From an uncultured Faecalibacterium sp. (GTDB lineage: Bacteria > Bacillota > Clostridia > Oscillospirales > Ruminococcaceae): a DNA stretch of 64,000 nt. The stretch's first letter is position 1. The number at the start of each line of letters is the position of its first letter. Positions 17,028 to 26,018 of this stretch are shown in pieces. The position numbers and the translations under genes were made by a program. The stretch lies in the NCBI GenBank assembly GCA_934512105.1, contig CAKSWQ010000002.1, forward strand, positions 1-64,000. The letters are read 5' to 3'. The notes beneath the pieces are model-generated. The model did not search any database. It had not been told where the DNA came from and was given only the letters and a program-made list of their open reading frames with translations.

Positions 17028-18722
17028 ATGAAACGCATTTCTCGTCGTAATTTCCTCAAGGTTGCAGGCGTGGGTGCCGCTGCTCTGGGTCTGGCAGCCT
17101 GTGGCGGCAGCAAGTCCGGTTCTACCGCAACCTCCGGTTCTGCTTCTTCCGCTGCTGGTTCTTCTACCGGCAGTGTCAACACCGCTGGCTTTACCGTCCA
17201 GTACGGCCCCAACCCCGAGACTCTGGATCCCTCTTTGAACAACGCTGTTGATGGCGCCAACACCATCATCACCATCTTCGAGCCCCTGCTGATCATCAAC
17301 GAGAACAACGAAGTTGTTGGCGGCCAGGCTGAGAGCTGGGAAGCAAGCGAGGACGGTCTGACCTGGACCTTCACCATGCGTGACGGTCTGAAGTGGAGCG
17401 ATGGCACTGACCTTACCGCTAAGGACTTTGAGTACACCTTCAAGCGTATGGTCAACCCCGACACCGCAGCTCCCTACGCAGAGACCTGCCTGGGCATGAT
17501 CGACGGCTTTGAGGCAGCTCAGGCTGGTGATACCGACGCTCTGAACGTCAAGGCAAGCGACGACGGCAAGACCCTGACCATCGTGCTGTCCTACCCCTGC
17601 TCCTACTTCGACAAGATGGCCGCATTCGCAGCTATGAGCCCTGTGCAGCAGGCTACCGTTGAGGCCAACGGCGACGCATGGTGCACCTCCGCTGAGACCT
17701 TCGTCTCCAACGGCCCCTACATGATCACCGAGTGGACTCCTTCCGAGCGTATCGTTCTGTCCAAGAACCCCAACTACGTTGGCGGCTGGGATAACTCCAA
17801 GATCGTTTCCGACAGCATCACCCTGTTGCTGCTGGAGGACTCTTCCGCTTGCTTCGCTGCTTACAACAGCGGCGAGGCTGTCCTGATCAAGGACGTGCCC
17901 ACTGACGAGATCCCCAGCCTGACCAAGGCAGAGGACGGCGGCGACTTCTATGTTGACACCATTCTGGGCACCTACTACGTCAGCCTGAACCTGCAGCACG
18001 ATGCCTTCAAGGATGCCAAGGTCCGCAAGGCTCTGGCTCTGGCCATCGACCGCGACTATGTTGCCAACACCATCATGCAGGGCACCTACACTGCTGCTTC
18101 CAACCTGGTTGGCCCCGGCATCGTGGACGAGAACGGTTACTTCTACGACAACGCAAACGGCGGTTCTCCCTACATTGCAGCTGACTACGAGGCAAATATG
18201 GCCGAGGCTAAGAAGCTGCTGGAAGAGGCTGGCTACCCCAATGGCGAGGGCTACCCCACCATCGAGTACAGCACCAACGATTCCGGCTACCATGTGCCTC
18301 TGGCAGAGTACCTGCAGCAGACTTGGGGCGATCTGGGCATCACTTTGAGCATCAGCAAGATGGAGTGGTCTGCCTTCACCGCTGCTCGCCGTGCAGGCGA
18401 GTACGATGTTGCCCGTAACGGCTGGGTCATGGACTACAACGATCCTTCCAACATGGTCGAGCTGTTCTGCACCGGCAACGGCAACAACGATGGTAAGTAC
18501 TCCAACGCTGACTTCGATGCTGCTGTCGAGGCTTCCCGCGTTGCTGATGCCGCCGAGCACTTTGCACAGCTGCACAAGGCTGAGGACATCCTGATGGAGG
18601 ATATGGGCTGCATCCCCGTTGCTTACTACAACGACTTCTGGCTGCAGACCTCTTCTCTGAAGGGCACCTGGCACAGCCCCTACGGCTACTGGTACCTGCA
18701 GTACGGCTACATCGAGGAGTAA
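17028..18722 (+). CDS. oppA: oligopeptide-binding lipoprotein OppA
   Basis: This is a 564-residue SBP_bac_5 family protein that captures peptides for OppBCDF. The precursor begins M-K-R-I-S-R-R-N-F-L-K-V-A-G and has lipobox L-A-A-C, then a Gly/Ser linker. The S-R-R-N-F-L-K stretch is a good match to a twin-arginine motif. The mature part has the expected Y-G-P-N-P-E-T-L-D-P start and L-K-W-S-D-G-T-D-L-T-A-K-D-F segment. It is transcribed from its own promoter 3' of oppF, an arrangement that allows excess binding protein. Peptide length preference cannot be read from sequence. Confidence 0.92.
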   Translation: MKRISRRNFLKVAGVGAAALGLAACGGSKSGSTATSGSASSAAGSSTGSVNTAGFTVQYGPNPETLDPSLNNAVDGANTIITIFEPLLIINENNEVVGGQAESWEASEDGLTWTFTMRDGLKWSDGTDLTAKDFEYTFKRMVNPDTAAPYAETCLGMIDGFEAAQAGDTDALNVKASDDGKTLTIVLSYPCSYFDKMAAFAAMSPVQQATVEANGDAWCTSAETFVSNGPYMITEWTPSERIVLSKNPNYVGGWDNSKIVSDSITLLLLEDSSACFAAYNSGEAVLIKDVPTDEIPSLTKAEDGGDFYVDTILGTYYVSLNLQHDAFKDAKVRKALALAIDRDYVANTIMQGTYTAASNLVGPGIVDENGYFYDNANGGSPYIAADYEANMAEAKKLLEEAGYPNGEGYPTIEYSTNDSGYHVPLAEYLQQTWGDLGITLSISKMEWSAFTAARRAGEYDVARNGWVMDYNDPSNMVELFCTGNGNNDGKYSNADFDAAVEASRVADAAEHFAQLHKAEDILMEDMGCIPVAYYNDFWLQTSSLKGTWHSPYGYWYLQYGYIEE

Positions 18723-18773
18723 TTTCCTCTGTGTGCTGTGCAGCGTAAGTTGAACCGTAAATCATAAGCACTA

Positions 18774-18814
18774 AGCACCCCGCTGACCGGAAACGGCTGG
18801 CGGGGTGCTTTTTT
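18774..18814 (+). terminator. terminator after oppA
   Basis: An 11-bp stem (AAGCACCCCGC with GCGGGGTGCTT) ends in a T-run. Confidence 0.85.
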
Positions 18815-18831
18815 GCTGTTATCCTGCAAAA

Positions 18832-18869
18832 AAGACGAGTGCTCGGCAAAACCGAGCACTCGTCTTTTT
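18832..18869. terminator. bidirectional terminator between oppA and the convergent minus-strand gene
   Basis: A perfect 15-bp stem with a 5-base loop has A-tract on one side and T-tract on the other, so it can work for both strands. Confidence 0.85.
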
Positions 18870-18898
18870 ATACAAAATAATGATATAGCGGGCTTTGC

Positions 18899-19657
18899 TT
18901 ACACCGCAGCCATAGCAGCCAGAACGCTCTGCCAGCTCTTGCTGCGTGCGGCAGGCACCGGTGCGGGGCGGGTGTGCCGTGCAGCCGGAGCAGTATGGCA
19001 GGCTCCGGAGGCTACCGTCAGGGCAGGGGAGGGGCAGAAGTACACAGCGGTGTCCCTTGCCAGCCACTGCGCCGCCAGTGCGGCGGCCTGCGGGTCAGAC
19101 TGCAGGGTACGGCGCTCGTTCCCGGCCAGAAAATCTGCCAGCCAGTACAAAATGGCAGCAAGCGGCAGGCAGGGGGAAGCGTCCTGATTCCAGTAATTCC
19201 AGCGTGCACCGCAGCCAAGGTAACTTTCCACCGTGATTTGTGCGCCGGTGCGGGCATTCTGCGGGATGGAGCCAACATAGTTGGTCCCGGCACGCTGTCC
19301 CAGCTCCTCCACAAGGCGCTGGGTGCGGGCAGCATCCAGACGGTCCTCACGGCAGTAGGTGCGGAAGTCGGTCTGGCTCAGCAGGCTGTCTGCACTGGAC
19401 GGAAAACGCCCGGTCAACTGCCCATCGGCATTGTGGCACAGCTGCCAGCCCTTGCGGAACAGCTGGAAATTCAGGCAGCGCCGCCCCATGGTGGAATAGC
19501 ACACAAGGGCGCTCTGCTCCCCGGGCAGCTGTTTTACTTCAAGGTAGGCGTCATTGCCGCAGGTGTCCTGCAAACGGACGGTGAGCAGCAGCTGTGCACC
19601 AGTGTGTAGGGTGGACATGGCGTTGTGCATGGCGTCAAAATAACGGGAAGCGTCCAT
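18899..19657 (-). CDS. hypothetical protein downstream of the MoxR/VWA pair
   Basis: I do not recognise a family for this 252-residue protein. It starts M-D-A-S-R-Y-F-D-A-M-H at 19657, with AAGGAGAT about 7 bases upstream; the frame is open further 5' but that part overlaps the promoter. There is no signal peptide or clear membrane helix. It is Cys-containing, with a C-terminal Ala/Pro/Arg-rich tail. It lies 3' of and on the same strand as the VWA and MoxR genes, but a terminator and its own promoter separate them, so it is a neighbour and not certainly part of one operon. Confidence 0.65.
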   Translation of the reverse strand: MDASRYFDAMHNAMSTLHTGAQLLLTVRLQDTCGNDAYLEVKQLPGEQSALVCYSTMGRRCLNFQLFRKGWQLCHNADGQLTGRFPSSADSLLSQTDFRTYCREDRLDAARTQRLVEELGQRAGTNYVGSIPQNARTGAQITVESYLGCGARWNYWNQDASPCLPLAAILYWLADFLAGNERRTLQSDPQAAALAAQWLARDTAVYFCPSPALTVASGACHTAPAARHTRPAPVPAARSKSWQSVLAAMAAV

Positions 19658-19751
19658 GGTTGATCTCCTTCCTGAAAGCAAACAGCGAAACGTTGTAAAA
19701 ATGCCAGCCGGGTAATCAGGCCGACAGGCTGCATAAAACTTCTCTGAACGT

Positions 19752-19780
19752 AGTATAGCATACTTTCGGGCGAAAAACAA
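19752..19780 (-). promoter_or_regulatory. promoter for the 252-residue hypothetical gene
   Basis: Read on the minus strand: TTGTTT (19780-19775), a 17-bp spacer and TATACT (19757-19752). Confidence 0.65.
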
Positions 19781-19880
19781 CTGTAAGTTTTTCAAAACAA
19801 CAAATTTTTGCAAAAATCTACGGTACAAAGCAAGCGGAAGTTCAAAATATGGTTGTGTCTTGAGATACACAGTTGTAAAA

Positions 19881-19934
19881 ACGACCCCTGCGGGAAATGC
19901 CGACAAAGGCCGGATCTGCTCCCGCAGGGGTCGT
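19881..19934. terminator. terminator after the VWA gene
   Basis: A 15-bp stem (19881-19895 with 19920-19934) carries T-runs on both strands; it ends the minus-strand MoxR/VWA transcript. Confidence 0.82.
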
Positions 19935-19943
19935 TTTGCTTCT

Positions 19944-21698
19944 TTAATCGCCAAGTTCCCGGATCTCGTTCTGGATCAGCCGTCCGGCAGCGCGGGCAAG
20001 CTGATCCATGCCGCGGATGCGCGCCATATTTTTGCCGTAGATCTGCGCGGCGGCACCGGCGCTGCTATCCTCGCCCATAAAAACGGCAGATACCCGCACT
20101 CCTTGCCGCTGTAAGGTGCGCACCTGCGCGGCGGTATCGGCCACACCGGCGGCGTCCTCGTAGGCACAGCCCAGCGGGTTCTGTGCTGTGGGCGGAATGC
20201 GGCGGCTGTCGTTGGGGCTGGCGTCGGTCAGCAGGATCATCAGGTGGCGCGGGGCAGGGCCGGGGGCGTACCGGATCAGATCGCCCGCTGCCCGCAGCGC
20301 CAGACCGTCCCGGTTCCAGCCGGAGGCAAAATAGCGGAAAATGTTCTGCCGGTTCTTGTCCGCAAAGGTTTTCAGCACCCGCAGCACCGTGTAGCCCCGC
20401 AGGCTGCTAAAGGCGCTTACCCGCACCGGAATGCCGCAGTTGGCCAGACTTTCGGCCAGAATGACACCCTGCGCCGCGATCACCTCCTGACAGTGCAGGC
20501 GGGAGGCCGAGGCGTCCAGCAGCAGATCCACCGTAAAGGCGGGACAGTTCTCCTCCTCCGGGCACAAAAACACCCGGTTATCGTTCAGGTAAGGGGCGCG
20601 CCACACCCGCCCAGCGCACAGATCACCGCTGCGTGCCACCCGCTGGTCGGGCTGCTGATGCACCAGAATGCAGTTGCGGATCTGCTCGGTAAGGCGCAGC
20701 ACCACGCTGCGGTGCAGCTCCTGATTTTTTGCGTAGTAAGCGCGGTTGCGCTCGGCCTGCAATTCGGCCTGCTGCGCCAGCTGCCGCGCCTCCGGGGTGG
20801 GCGCCTGCTCCGGGCTGGGCACCCCGGCGCTGAACCACAAATGACAGCCCAGATGCACTCCGGTGCACAGTTCCTGCTCGGCCTTGCGCAGCTGCTCCGG
20901 CGGGTAGAAGCAGCGCCCGAAGCAGCTTTCAATGTAGGCGCGATCCTGTGCGGCGCGCTGCTTCAGGGTGATATTTGCCCGGCGCTTGTCCACTGCCAAC
21001 CCGCTGCCTGCGGCATCCACCGCACCGGAATGCTCCACCGTCACCCGGTCGGTCTTGATCATCTGGGTGGGCATGGTTTTGGTGGCAAGCTTTGCCCAGA
21101 AGCCTTGCAACCGCAGGTGCAGCGCGGGCTTCTGACGTACCTCGCCGTCAAACAGGGCAAATTTTGCAAAGAGCGCCAGCAGGCTGTTTTTGAGCTGTGC
21201 GGCATCCGGTACGTTCTCCGGTGCCAGCGCTGCGGCAAGGCTGCTCTCGTAGGGGGTCATGACCGGGGCAGTGCGTCCCAGCACCTTGCGCCAGCGTGCA
21301 GCCTGCATAGTGTACACCAGCTGGTTTTTCGCCATCCACTCCTGCCGCGAAAGCTTGTACTGGATGGCAAAAAAGTAATCCGCATGGGAAAACCGCAGCG
21401 CTTCCAGCACCGGGCGGCAGGGCAGCTCCAGCCGGTAGGCGGCGTTTTCTAAGTACAGCCACGCCATATCGTCCAGCATGGGCTGGCGCGTGTCGCCCTC
21501 CCAAGCGGAAAAGACGTCCCGGATCAGCGCGTCACCGTAGTATTTGTGCACCAGCCCGACGATGCAGTTCATGTAGAAATCAATGGTGCCGTCCGTATTG
21601 CGGGCCAGAAACAGCGGCTCAAAGCCGTAAGCTCCGGCAGCGGCCCAGACCTGATTGGCCGCGCGCCGCTCCTGCGCGGTGTAGCTTTGGGCGTCCAT
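19944..21698 (-). CDS. VWA-domain protein paired with a MoxR ATPase (CoxE/NorD-like)
   Basis: This 584-residue cytoplasmic protein has a C-terminal von Willebrand factor A domain. MIDAS metal-site elements are visible: D-A-S-A-S (about residue 398), a central S-G-W-N-R-D-G segment, and L-T-D-A-S-P-N-D. The large N-terminal part has no family I can name. Its ATG overlaps the TGA of the MoxR gene by one base (TGATG), a strong sign of coupled expression. In known MoxR/VWA pairs (CbbQ/CbbO, NorQ/NorD) the ATPase and VWA protein remodel or insert metal into a client enzyme; the client here is unknown. Confidence 0.82.
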   Translation of the reverse strand: MDAQSYTAQERRAANQVWAAAGAYGFEPLFLARNTDGTIDFYMNCIVGLVHKYYGDALIRDVFSAWEGDTRQPMLDDMAWLYLENAAYRLELPCRPVLEALRFSHADYFFAIQYKLSRQEWMAKNQLVYTMQAARWRKVLGRTAPVMTPYESSLAAALAPENVPDAAQLKNSLLALFAKFALFDGEVRQKPALHLRLQGFWAKLATKTMPTQMIKTDRVTVEHSGAVDAAGSGLAVDKRRANITLKQRAAQDRAYIESCFGRCFYPPEQLRKAEQELCTGVHLGCHLWFSAGVPSPEQAPTPEARQLAQQAELQAERNRAYYAKNQELHRSVVLRLTEQIRNCILVHQQPDQRVARSGDLCAGRVWRAPYLNDNRVFLCPEEENCPAFTVDLLLDASASRLHCQEVIAAQGVILAESLANCGIPVRVSAFSSLRGYTVLRVLKTFADKNRQNIFRYFASGWNRDGLALRAAGDLIRYAPGPAPRHLMILLTDASPNDSRRIPPTAQNPLGCAYEDAAGVADTAAQVRTLQRQGVRVSAVFMGEDSSAGAAAQIYGKNMARIRGMDQLARAAGRLIQNEIRELGD

Positions 21699-22618
21699 CA
21701 GGCAAACAGCTTTCCGGCATCCAGCTTGGCCGGGATGCGCGCGGCAATCACGTCCCGGATCAGCCCCTGCTCGTAGGAGTCAAAGGCTTTATTGGTGATG
21801 CCCATATCCAGCGCCGCCCCGGCCGGGATGCCCCTGCGGATCAGCCGCAGCGCGTCCAGCATCCCGCGCAGATCCAGCGCCTTGGTAGAAATTTCGGCAC
21901 TGTCGCACTTTTTCTGCAGGTCCAGAAACAGCAGCGCAAACTGGTGCACATATTTTGCGGCAAGGTCCGGGAACTGCGCCCGCAGCAGCTTTTCCAGATT
22001 ATCCTGCGTGATGGTGGGCATCTGCACCACCGCAAAGCGGGAGGTAAGCGCCTCGTTCAGCTCCCGGGTGCCCGCGTAGCCGTAGTTCATGGTGGCGATA
22101 AAGCGGGTCTCCTCGGCCAGCGGGATGCGGTCGTACCCGGGCACATCGATGGCGCGGCGGAAGTCCAGCACCGCGTGCAGCACCGCCAGCGCCTCGTTTT
22201 TGGCCATGTTGATCTCGTCCAGCACGCCGAAGCCGCCGCACTGTGCGCAGCGGTACACCGGCCCGGGACGGAACACCACCTGTCCGCCCGCAAAGGTATC
22301 CATGCCGATCAGGGAGGCGGCATCCATGTTTACATGAAAGGAGATGTCCCACGCGGGGCGGCCAAAGGCAGCGGCAAGGTTTTCTGCCAGCACGTTTTTG
22401 CCGGTGGCCTTTCCGCCGGCCAGCAGCAGATTTTCGCCGCAGAGGATAGCCGCCAGCGCCTGCTCCCACACCTCTTTGCCGTAGTAGATAAAGGCAGGGG
22501 CGGGGATGCGCGGGCGCAGCGCCTCGCTGAGCGGATGGGCGGCGCGGTATTCCTGCACCGCCGCAAGCAGGGCGGGGTCCACCCCTTCCTGCCGTAAGGT
22601 ATCCAGAATATCCGACAT
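21698..22618 (-). CDS. MoxR-family AAA+ ATPase
   Basis: This 306-residue AAA+ chaperone-type ATPase has Walker A A-G-G-K-A-T-G-K-N, Walker B G-V-L-D-E-I-N-M-A-K and a sensor-1 region F-I-A-T-M-N. The D-E-I-N-M motif is typical of the MoxR/NorQ branch. GAGGTG lies about 9 bases before the ATG at 22618; the open frame continues 23 codons upstream without better support. It is translationally coupled to the VWA gene. Confidence 0.88.
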   Translation of the reverse strand: MSDILDTLRQEGVDPALLAAVQEYRAAHPLSEALRPRIPAPAFIYYGKEVWEQALAAILCGENLLLAGGKATGKNVLAENLAAAFGRPAWDISFHVNMDAASLIGMDTFAGGQVVFRPGPVYRCAQCGGFGVLDEINMAKNEALAVLHAVLDFRRAIDVPGYDRIPLAEETRFIATMNYGYAGTRELNEALTSRFAVVQMPTITQDNLEKLLRAQFPDLAAKYVHQFALLFLDLQKKCDSAEISTKALDLRGMLDALRLIRRGIPAGAALDMGITNKAFDSYEQGLIRDVIAARIPAKLDAGKLFA

Positions 22619-22675
22619 TTGTACAAACACCTCGATCTCTGACCGGGTGGGATGAACTGCCCGGTTTTCAGCCTT

Positions 22676-22704
22676 ATCATAGCACAATCGCGGCCATTTG
22701 TGTA
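22676..22704 (-). promoter_or_regulatory. possible promoter for the MoxR/VWA operon
   Basis: On the minus strand, TACACA (22704-22699), a 17-bp spacer and TATGAT (22681-22676). The -35 is weak. Confidence 0.4.
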
Positions 22705-22720
22705 GGGGGCGTGAAGGGCA

Positions 22721-22762
22721 AAAAACGCAAAGAGGGGCAGCCCCGACCGGGGCTGCCCCTCT
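22721..22762 (-). terminator. terminator after the flavoprotein reductase gene
   Basis: A 14-bp GC-rich stem (22731-22744 with 22749-22762) is followed on the minus strand by TTGCGTTTTTT. Confidence 0.75.
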
Positions 22763-22820
22763 TCACATGAAAAAGAAGAAAAGAAGAAACGCTTAGAGTA
22801 TGCCGGAGAGACGCGCTTTA

Positions 22821-24842
22821 TCAGGCGTTCTCCAGACCGGCCATCTGCTTGACGGCCTTCATGGCGAAGGTCAGGGTGCGGCCCATCGCCACACCGGCCA
22901 TCAGGCAGGGGTAGTTGTTGGCAAAGAAGCTGCCGGACATATCGCCGGTGATGTACAGACCCTCCATGGGCTGGTTGTTGGTATCCAGAGCCTGACCCTT
23001 TTCGTTGATGGCGATGCCCTGCTCGGTGGTCAGCAGAGAGGCACCCAGCCAGCAGCCGTAGAAGGGCGCAGTGCGGATAGCGCTCAGACGGTAAGCGGGC
23101 TTGCCGAAGTCTTCGTCGTTCTGCTTGTCGTACAGCTCGTTGTAGCGCTCCACGGTAGCAAGGAAGGTGTCCTTGGCAGCACCGGTAAAGCCCATCTTGT
23201 CGGCCAGCTCGTCCAGAGTATCGCACTTGAACAATGCACCGGCCTCGATAGCCTCGTCCATCTTGCCCTGAATGTACTTCTCACCGCCGTTGCGGGTCTG
23301 GGCAGAGCAGCCGATGGTGTGGAAACGCTTTGCGTCCTCCAGAATGTTGGCATCGCAGATCTGTGCGTAGACGCGGCCCGGCTGGTGGGCAGCAGCGTAG
23401 ACGATATCGTTGTAGGGGCAGCTCTCGTTGGCAAAGCGCTCGCCGTTGCGGTTCACCTTCAGGAAGGGCTGGGTGCCGGGGTTGTACTGGCGAATCTTGC
23501 CGGGGAAGGCCTTGCCGCCAAAGGCGGAGTCGCTGTCCACATAACCGCCATCCACACCGGGGGCCACGATGCCGCGGTCAAACAGCATGGGAGCGGCTTC
23601 CTTGTCCAGATTAGCGCCTGCCCACACAGCGGCGCGGATGCCGTAGCCCTTGTCGGCGGGGGAGTAGGAGCAGGCAGTGGTCACGCTGGTGCCCAGCGGG
23701 TCCAGCTGCTCCATCATGTAGGGGTTGCCGGGGAAGCCGCCGCAGGCCAGCAGCACGCCCTGATTGGCGTTGTAGCGGATGAAGTGGTCGTCCTCGGTGC
23801 TCTGGGCGATGATGCCGGTAATGCGGCCCTCGCTGTTCTTTTCCAGCTTGGCCAGACTGGTCTTGAAGTCCACATCGTAGCCCAGCTCCTGAATATACTG
23901 CAGAAGCAGTTCGTTGCGGGCAACACCGCTGCTGCGGTCGTAGGTGTACTCGATCTCAGGATACATGAAATCGGTGTTATGCTCGGCGTTCTCTGCGGGC
24001 CACTTGGCCTCGTCACCGTAGGTGTAGATCATGTCTACGCCGTACTTCTCGGTCATGATCTCGTGTACAAAGCCGATCATCTCGGCGGACTCGTTGATCC
24101 AGGTCTTGACAACGCGCTGGTCGCACTTGCCGGAGGCATAGCGGGAAATCTCGCTCAGCAGCTTGGCACGATCCATCTGGATACCCTGCTCCTGTGCACC
24201 AAAGCCATCAACAGCGCCAACCCAGTGGCGGGTGTCCTGCACGTTGGCGTTCTGCTCAATGACACGGAAGTTCAAACCATTCTTGGCGGCATAGGCGGCA
24301 GCAAACATACCGCCGTTGCCTGCGCCCACGATGAGGATATCGGTGTCCACAGTCTCGGTAATGGCGGCCTCGTCGATGTCAGGCTCTTTGCCCAGCCAGT
24401 CGTTTGCGTCGCCGGTGGGCAGCTGCACGCTGGAGACCACGGCCTCGCCCTTGGCCTGTGCGTAGCAGCTCTTGGCGGCCTTCATCACGGCATCGGAGGT
24501 GATGGTAGAGCCGGAAACGCCGTCGATCTCGGCAGAACCGGCAGCCAGCAGCTGCTCGCGCAGCTCATCGGCAGCAGCAGCGCCAAAGGAAGCGGTTTCG
24601 CCGGAGGTGTCCACCACTACGTCGGTGACAGCGCTGTCGGAGAAGGTCATGGTGACCTTGACAGTGGAGGAGATACCCTCGGCAGTGCCCTCGTAGGTGC
24701 CGGGGATGTACTGACCGGCAGCACCGGAGGTGGAAGCAGAGCTGGAAGCGGAATTGCAGGCGGCCAGAGCACCGGCGGTCACACCGCTCATGGCGGCAGC
24801 AGCGGCGATCTTGATAAAGCCCTTACGGGAGATCTTGTTCAT
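22821..24842 (-). CDS. exported FMN-binding/FAD-dependent fumarate-reductase-like flavoprotein
   Basis: This 673-residue exported reductase has a precursor starting M-N-K-I-S-R-K-G-F-I-K with an Ala-rich segment and lipobox-like L-A-A-C. Next is an FMN-binding domain (about 45-125) with S-G-S-T-I-T-S, matching the site where FMN is covalently bound to Thr. A large FAD-binding domain follows, opening with D-I-L-I-V-G-A-G-N-G-G near residue 167. No haem C-x-x-C-H motif is present, unlike flavocytochrome c. Family members reduce fumarate, urocanate, cinnamates and similar C=C acceptors at the cell surface, usually fed electrons through FMN. The acceptor here is unknown. A divergent LysR gene probably regulates it. 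Confidence 0.9.
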   Translation of the reverse strand: MNKISRKGFIKIAAAAAMSGVTAGALAACNSASSSASTSGAAGQYIPGTYEGTAEGISSTVKVTMTFSDSAVTDVVVDTSGETASFGAAAADELREQLLAAGSAEIDGVSGSTITSDAVMKAAKSCYAQAKGEAVVSSVQLPTGDANDWLGKEPDIDEAAITETVDTDILIVGAGNGGMFAAAYAAKNGLNFRVIEQNANVQDTRHWVGAVDGFGAQEQGIQMDRAKLLSEISRYASGKCDQRVVKTWINESAEMIGFVHEIMTEKYGVDMIYTYGDEAKWPAENAEHNTDFMYPEIEYTYDRSSGVARNELLLQYIQELGYDVDFKTSLAKLEKNSEGRITGIIAQSTEDDHFIRYNANQGVLLACGGFPGNPYMMEQLDPLGTSVTTACSYSPADKGYGIRAAVWAGANLDKEAAPMLFDRGIVAPGVDGGYVDSDSAFGGKAFPGKIRQYNPGTQPFLKVNRNGERFANESCPYNDIVYAAAHQPGRVYAQICDANILEDAKRFHTIGCSAQTRNGGEKYIQGKMDEAIEAGALFKCDTLDELADKMGFTGAAKDTFLATVERYNELYDKQNDEDFGKPAYRLSAIRTAPFYGCWLGASLLTTEQGIAINEKGQALDTNNQPMEGLYITGDMSGSFFANNYPCLMAGVAMGRTLTFAMKAVKQMAGLENA

Positions 24843-24927
24843 AGGTACGCTCTCTTTCTTTTTGTTCTTCTTCGTGTTCCTTCTTATCGCGCAGCAAAGC
24901 AAAAGGTACTTTGCCGAATCCTTAACA

Positions 24928-24956
24928 ATTGTAGCGTAGAAGGGTGCTGTTTACAA
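24928..24956 (-). promoter_or_regulatory. promoter for the flavoprotein reductase
   Basis: On the minus strand, TTGTAA (24956-24951), a 17-bp spacer and TACAAT (24933-24928). Its -35 overlaps the -35 of the divergent LysR promoter. Confidence 0.65.
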
Positions 24957-24992
24957 TTCATATTTTTTATATTATAATTTAGGATATCCTAA
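24950..24992 (+). promoter_or_regulatory. LysR promoter with adjacent perfect palindrome
   Basis: TTTACA (24950-24955), a 17-bp spacer and TATAAT (24973-24978) are followed at once by the 14-bp perfect palindrome TTAGGATATCCTAA (24979-24992), a candidate autoregulatory operator. Confidence 0.7.
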
Positions 24993-25015
24993 TGTATTGC
25001 GGGAGGGAGAAAAGC

Positions 25016-25939
25016 ATGAACGAGAGCGCATTGGAAGGCTTTGTAAAGATTGTGGAACTGAACAGCTTTTCTGCGGCGGCAGAGGCGCTGTATCTTTCAC
25101 AGTCGGCACTTTCACAGCAGATCCGCACGCTGGAAGGGCAGTTGCAGTTTGAGCTGTTCCAGCATATACCGCGCCGGGTGGTGCTGACCCCGGCGGGGCA
25201 GGATTTTTACCCTAAGGCAAAGCAGCTTGTAGCCCTGTATCAGCAGGCAGTGCGCCATGCCCGCGCGATGCAGCAACAGGAAAACCCGCCGGAACGGCAT
25301 TTGGTCATTGCGTGGAGCCATGAGGCCATGCGGATGTTCGGGTACGACCTGTTTTCTCTGACGAATGAACTGTGCCTGCAATACACATCTATCATGATGC
25401 AGTGCGCCAACCGCAGCGAGGTTTGGCGCAGCCTGAAAAAAGGGGACGCAGACCTTTCCTTCCAGCTGGAAAGTGCGGAATTTTACGCACAGGGGCTTAC
25501 CTTTGTGCCACTGCTCTATGTACCGGAGCTTTGCATCCCCATCCACCCGCCCGCCGATATGCCGCTGGGCAGACTGACTTTGGAGCAGACGCTGCAATAC
25601 CGTTGGCTGCCCATCAAGGAGATGTACCAGACCGTCTACGAGACCAGCCTTTTGCAGGAGGGGCTGGAACGCGGGGTGAGCTTTACGCCGGTAGGCGGCA
25701 TCCGCAGCGCAGCCTACGGCGAACCGGCGCTCAAGATGGTCCCGGCGGTCTACTACCGCAGGCCGGACCTCAGCTTTGTCCGGGTGTTGGACTGGGATAA
25801 AGGACACCGGTTCGGCATCGTGCTGGGGCAAAAGCGCGAGGACCCGGTAGTAATGGCCTATGTCCGCGCCTTGCAGCAACAGCTGCCGTCCCTCTCAGAA
25901 AAGCTGTTCGGCCTGAAGCTGAAACCGGCGGAGGAATAA
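25016..25939 (+). CDS. LysR-family transcriptional regulator
   Basis: This 307-residue regulator has an N-terminal winged helix-turn-helix (about 1-62) with the S-F-S-A-A-A-E-A-L-Y-L-S-Q-S-A-L-S-Q-Q-I segment typical of LysR proteins. A C-terminal effector-binding region (about 90-300) follows. GGGAGGGAG about 7 bases before the ATG at 25016 sets the start. It is divergent from the flavoprotein reductase with overlapping -35 boxes, so it is likely that reductase's regulator and responds to its substrate (inference). A bidirectional terminator separates it from the convergent ABC exporter operon. Confidence 0.9.
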   Translation: MNESALEGFVKIVELNSFSAAAEALYLSQSALSQQIRTLEGQLQFELFQHIPRRVVLTPAGQDFYPKAKQLVALYQQAVRHARAMQQQENPPERHLVIAWSHEAMRMFGYDLFSLTNELCLQYTSIMMQCANRSEVWRSLKKGDADLSFQLESAEFYAQGLTFVPLLYVPELCIPIHPPADMPLGRLTLEQTLQYRWLPIKEMYQTVYETSLLQEGLERGVSFTPVGGIRSAAYGEPALKMVPAVYYRRPDLSFVRVLDWDKGHRFGIVLGQKREDPVVMAYVRALQQQLPSLSEKLFGLKLKPAEE

Positions 25940-25945
25940 AAAAGC

Positions 25946-25992
25946 AAGAGCACCTGCTGCCTTCGGAAGAAAAGGCGACAGGTGCTCTTTTT
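25946..25992. terminator. bidirectional terminator between LysR and the ABC exporter operon
   Basis: An 11-bp stem (AAGAGCACCTG with CAGGTGCTCTT) is flanked by A-tract and T-tract. Confidence 0.85.
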
Positions 25993-26018
25993 GCAATGAT
26001 ACTGCGATGACAGGTGCT

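Noticed and set aside
22800..24977. A plus-strand open frame of 725 codons opposite the flavoprotein reductase
   Set aside because: The minus-strand protein has intact FMN and FAD motifs and a proper start; the plus frame has none.
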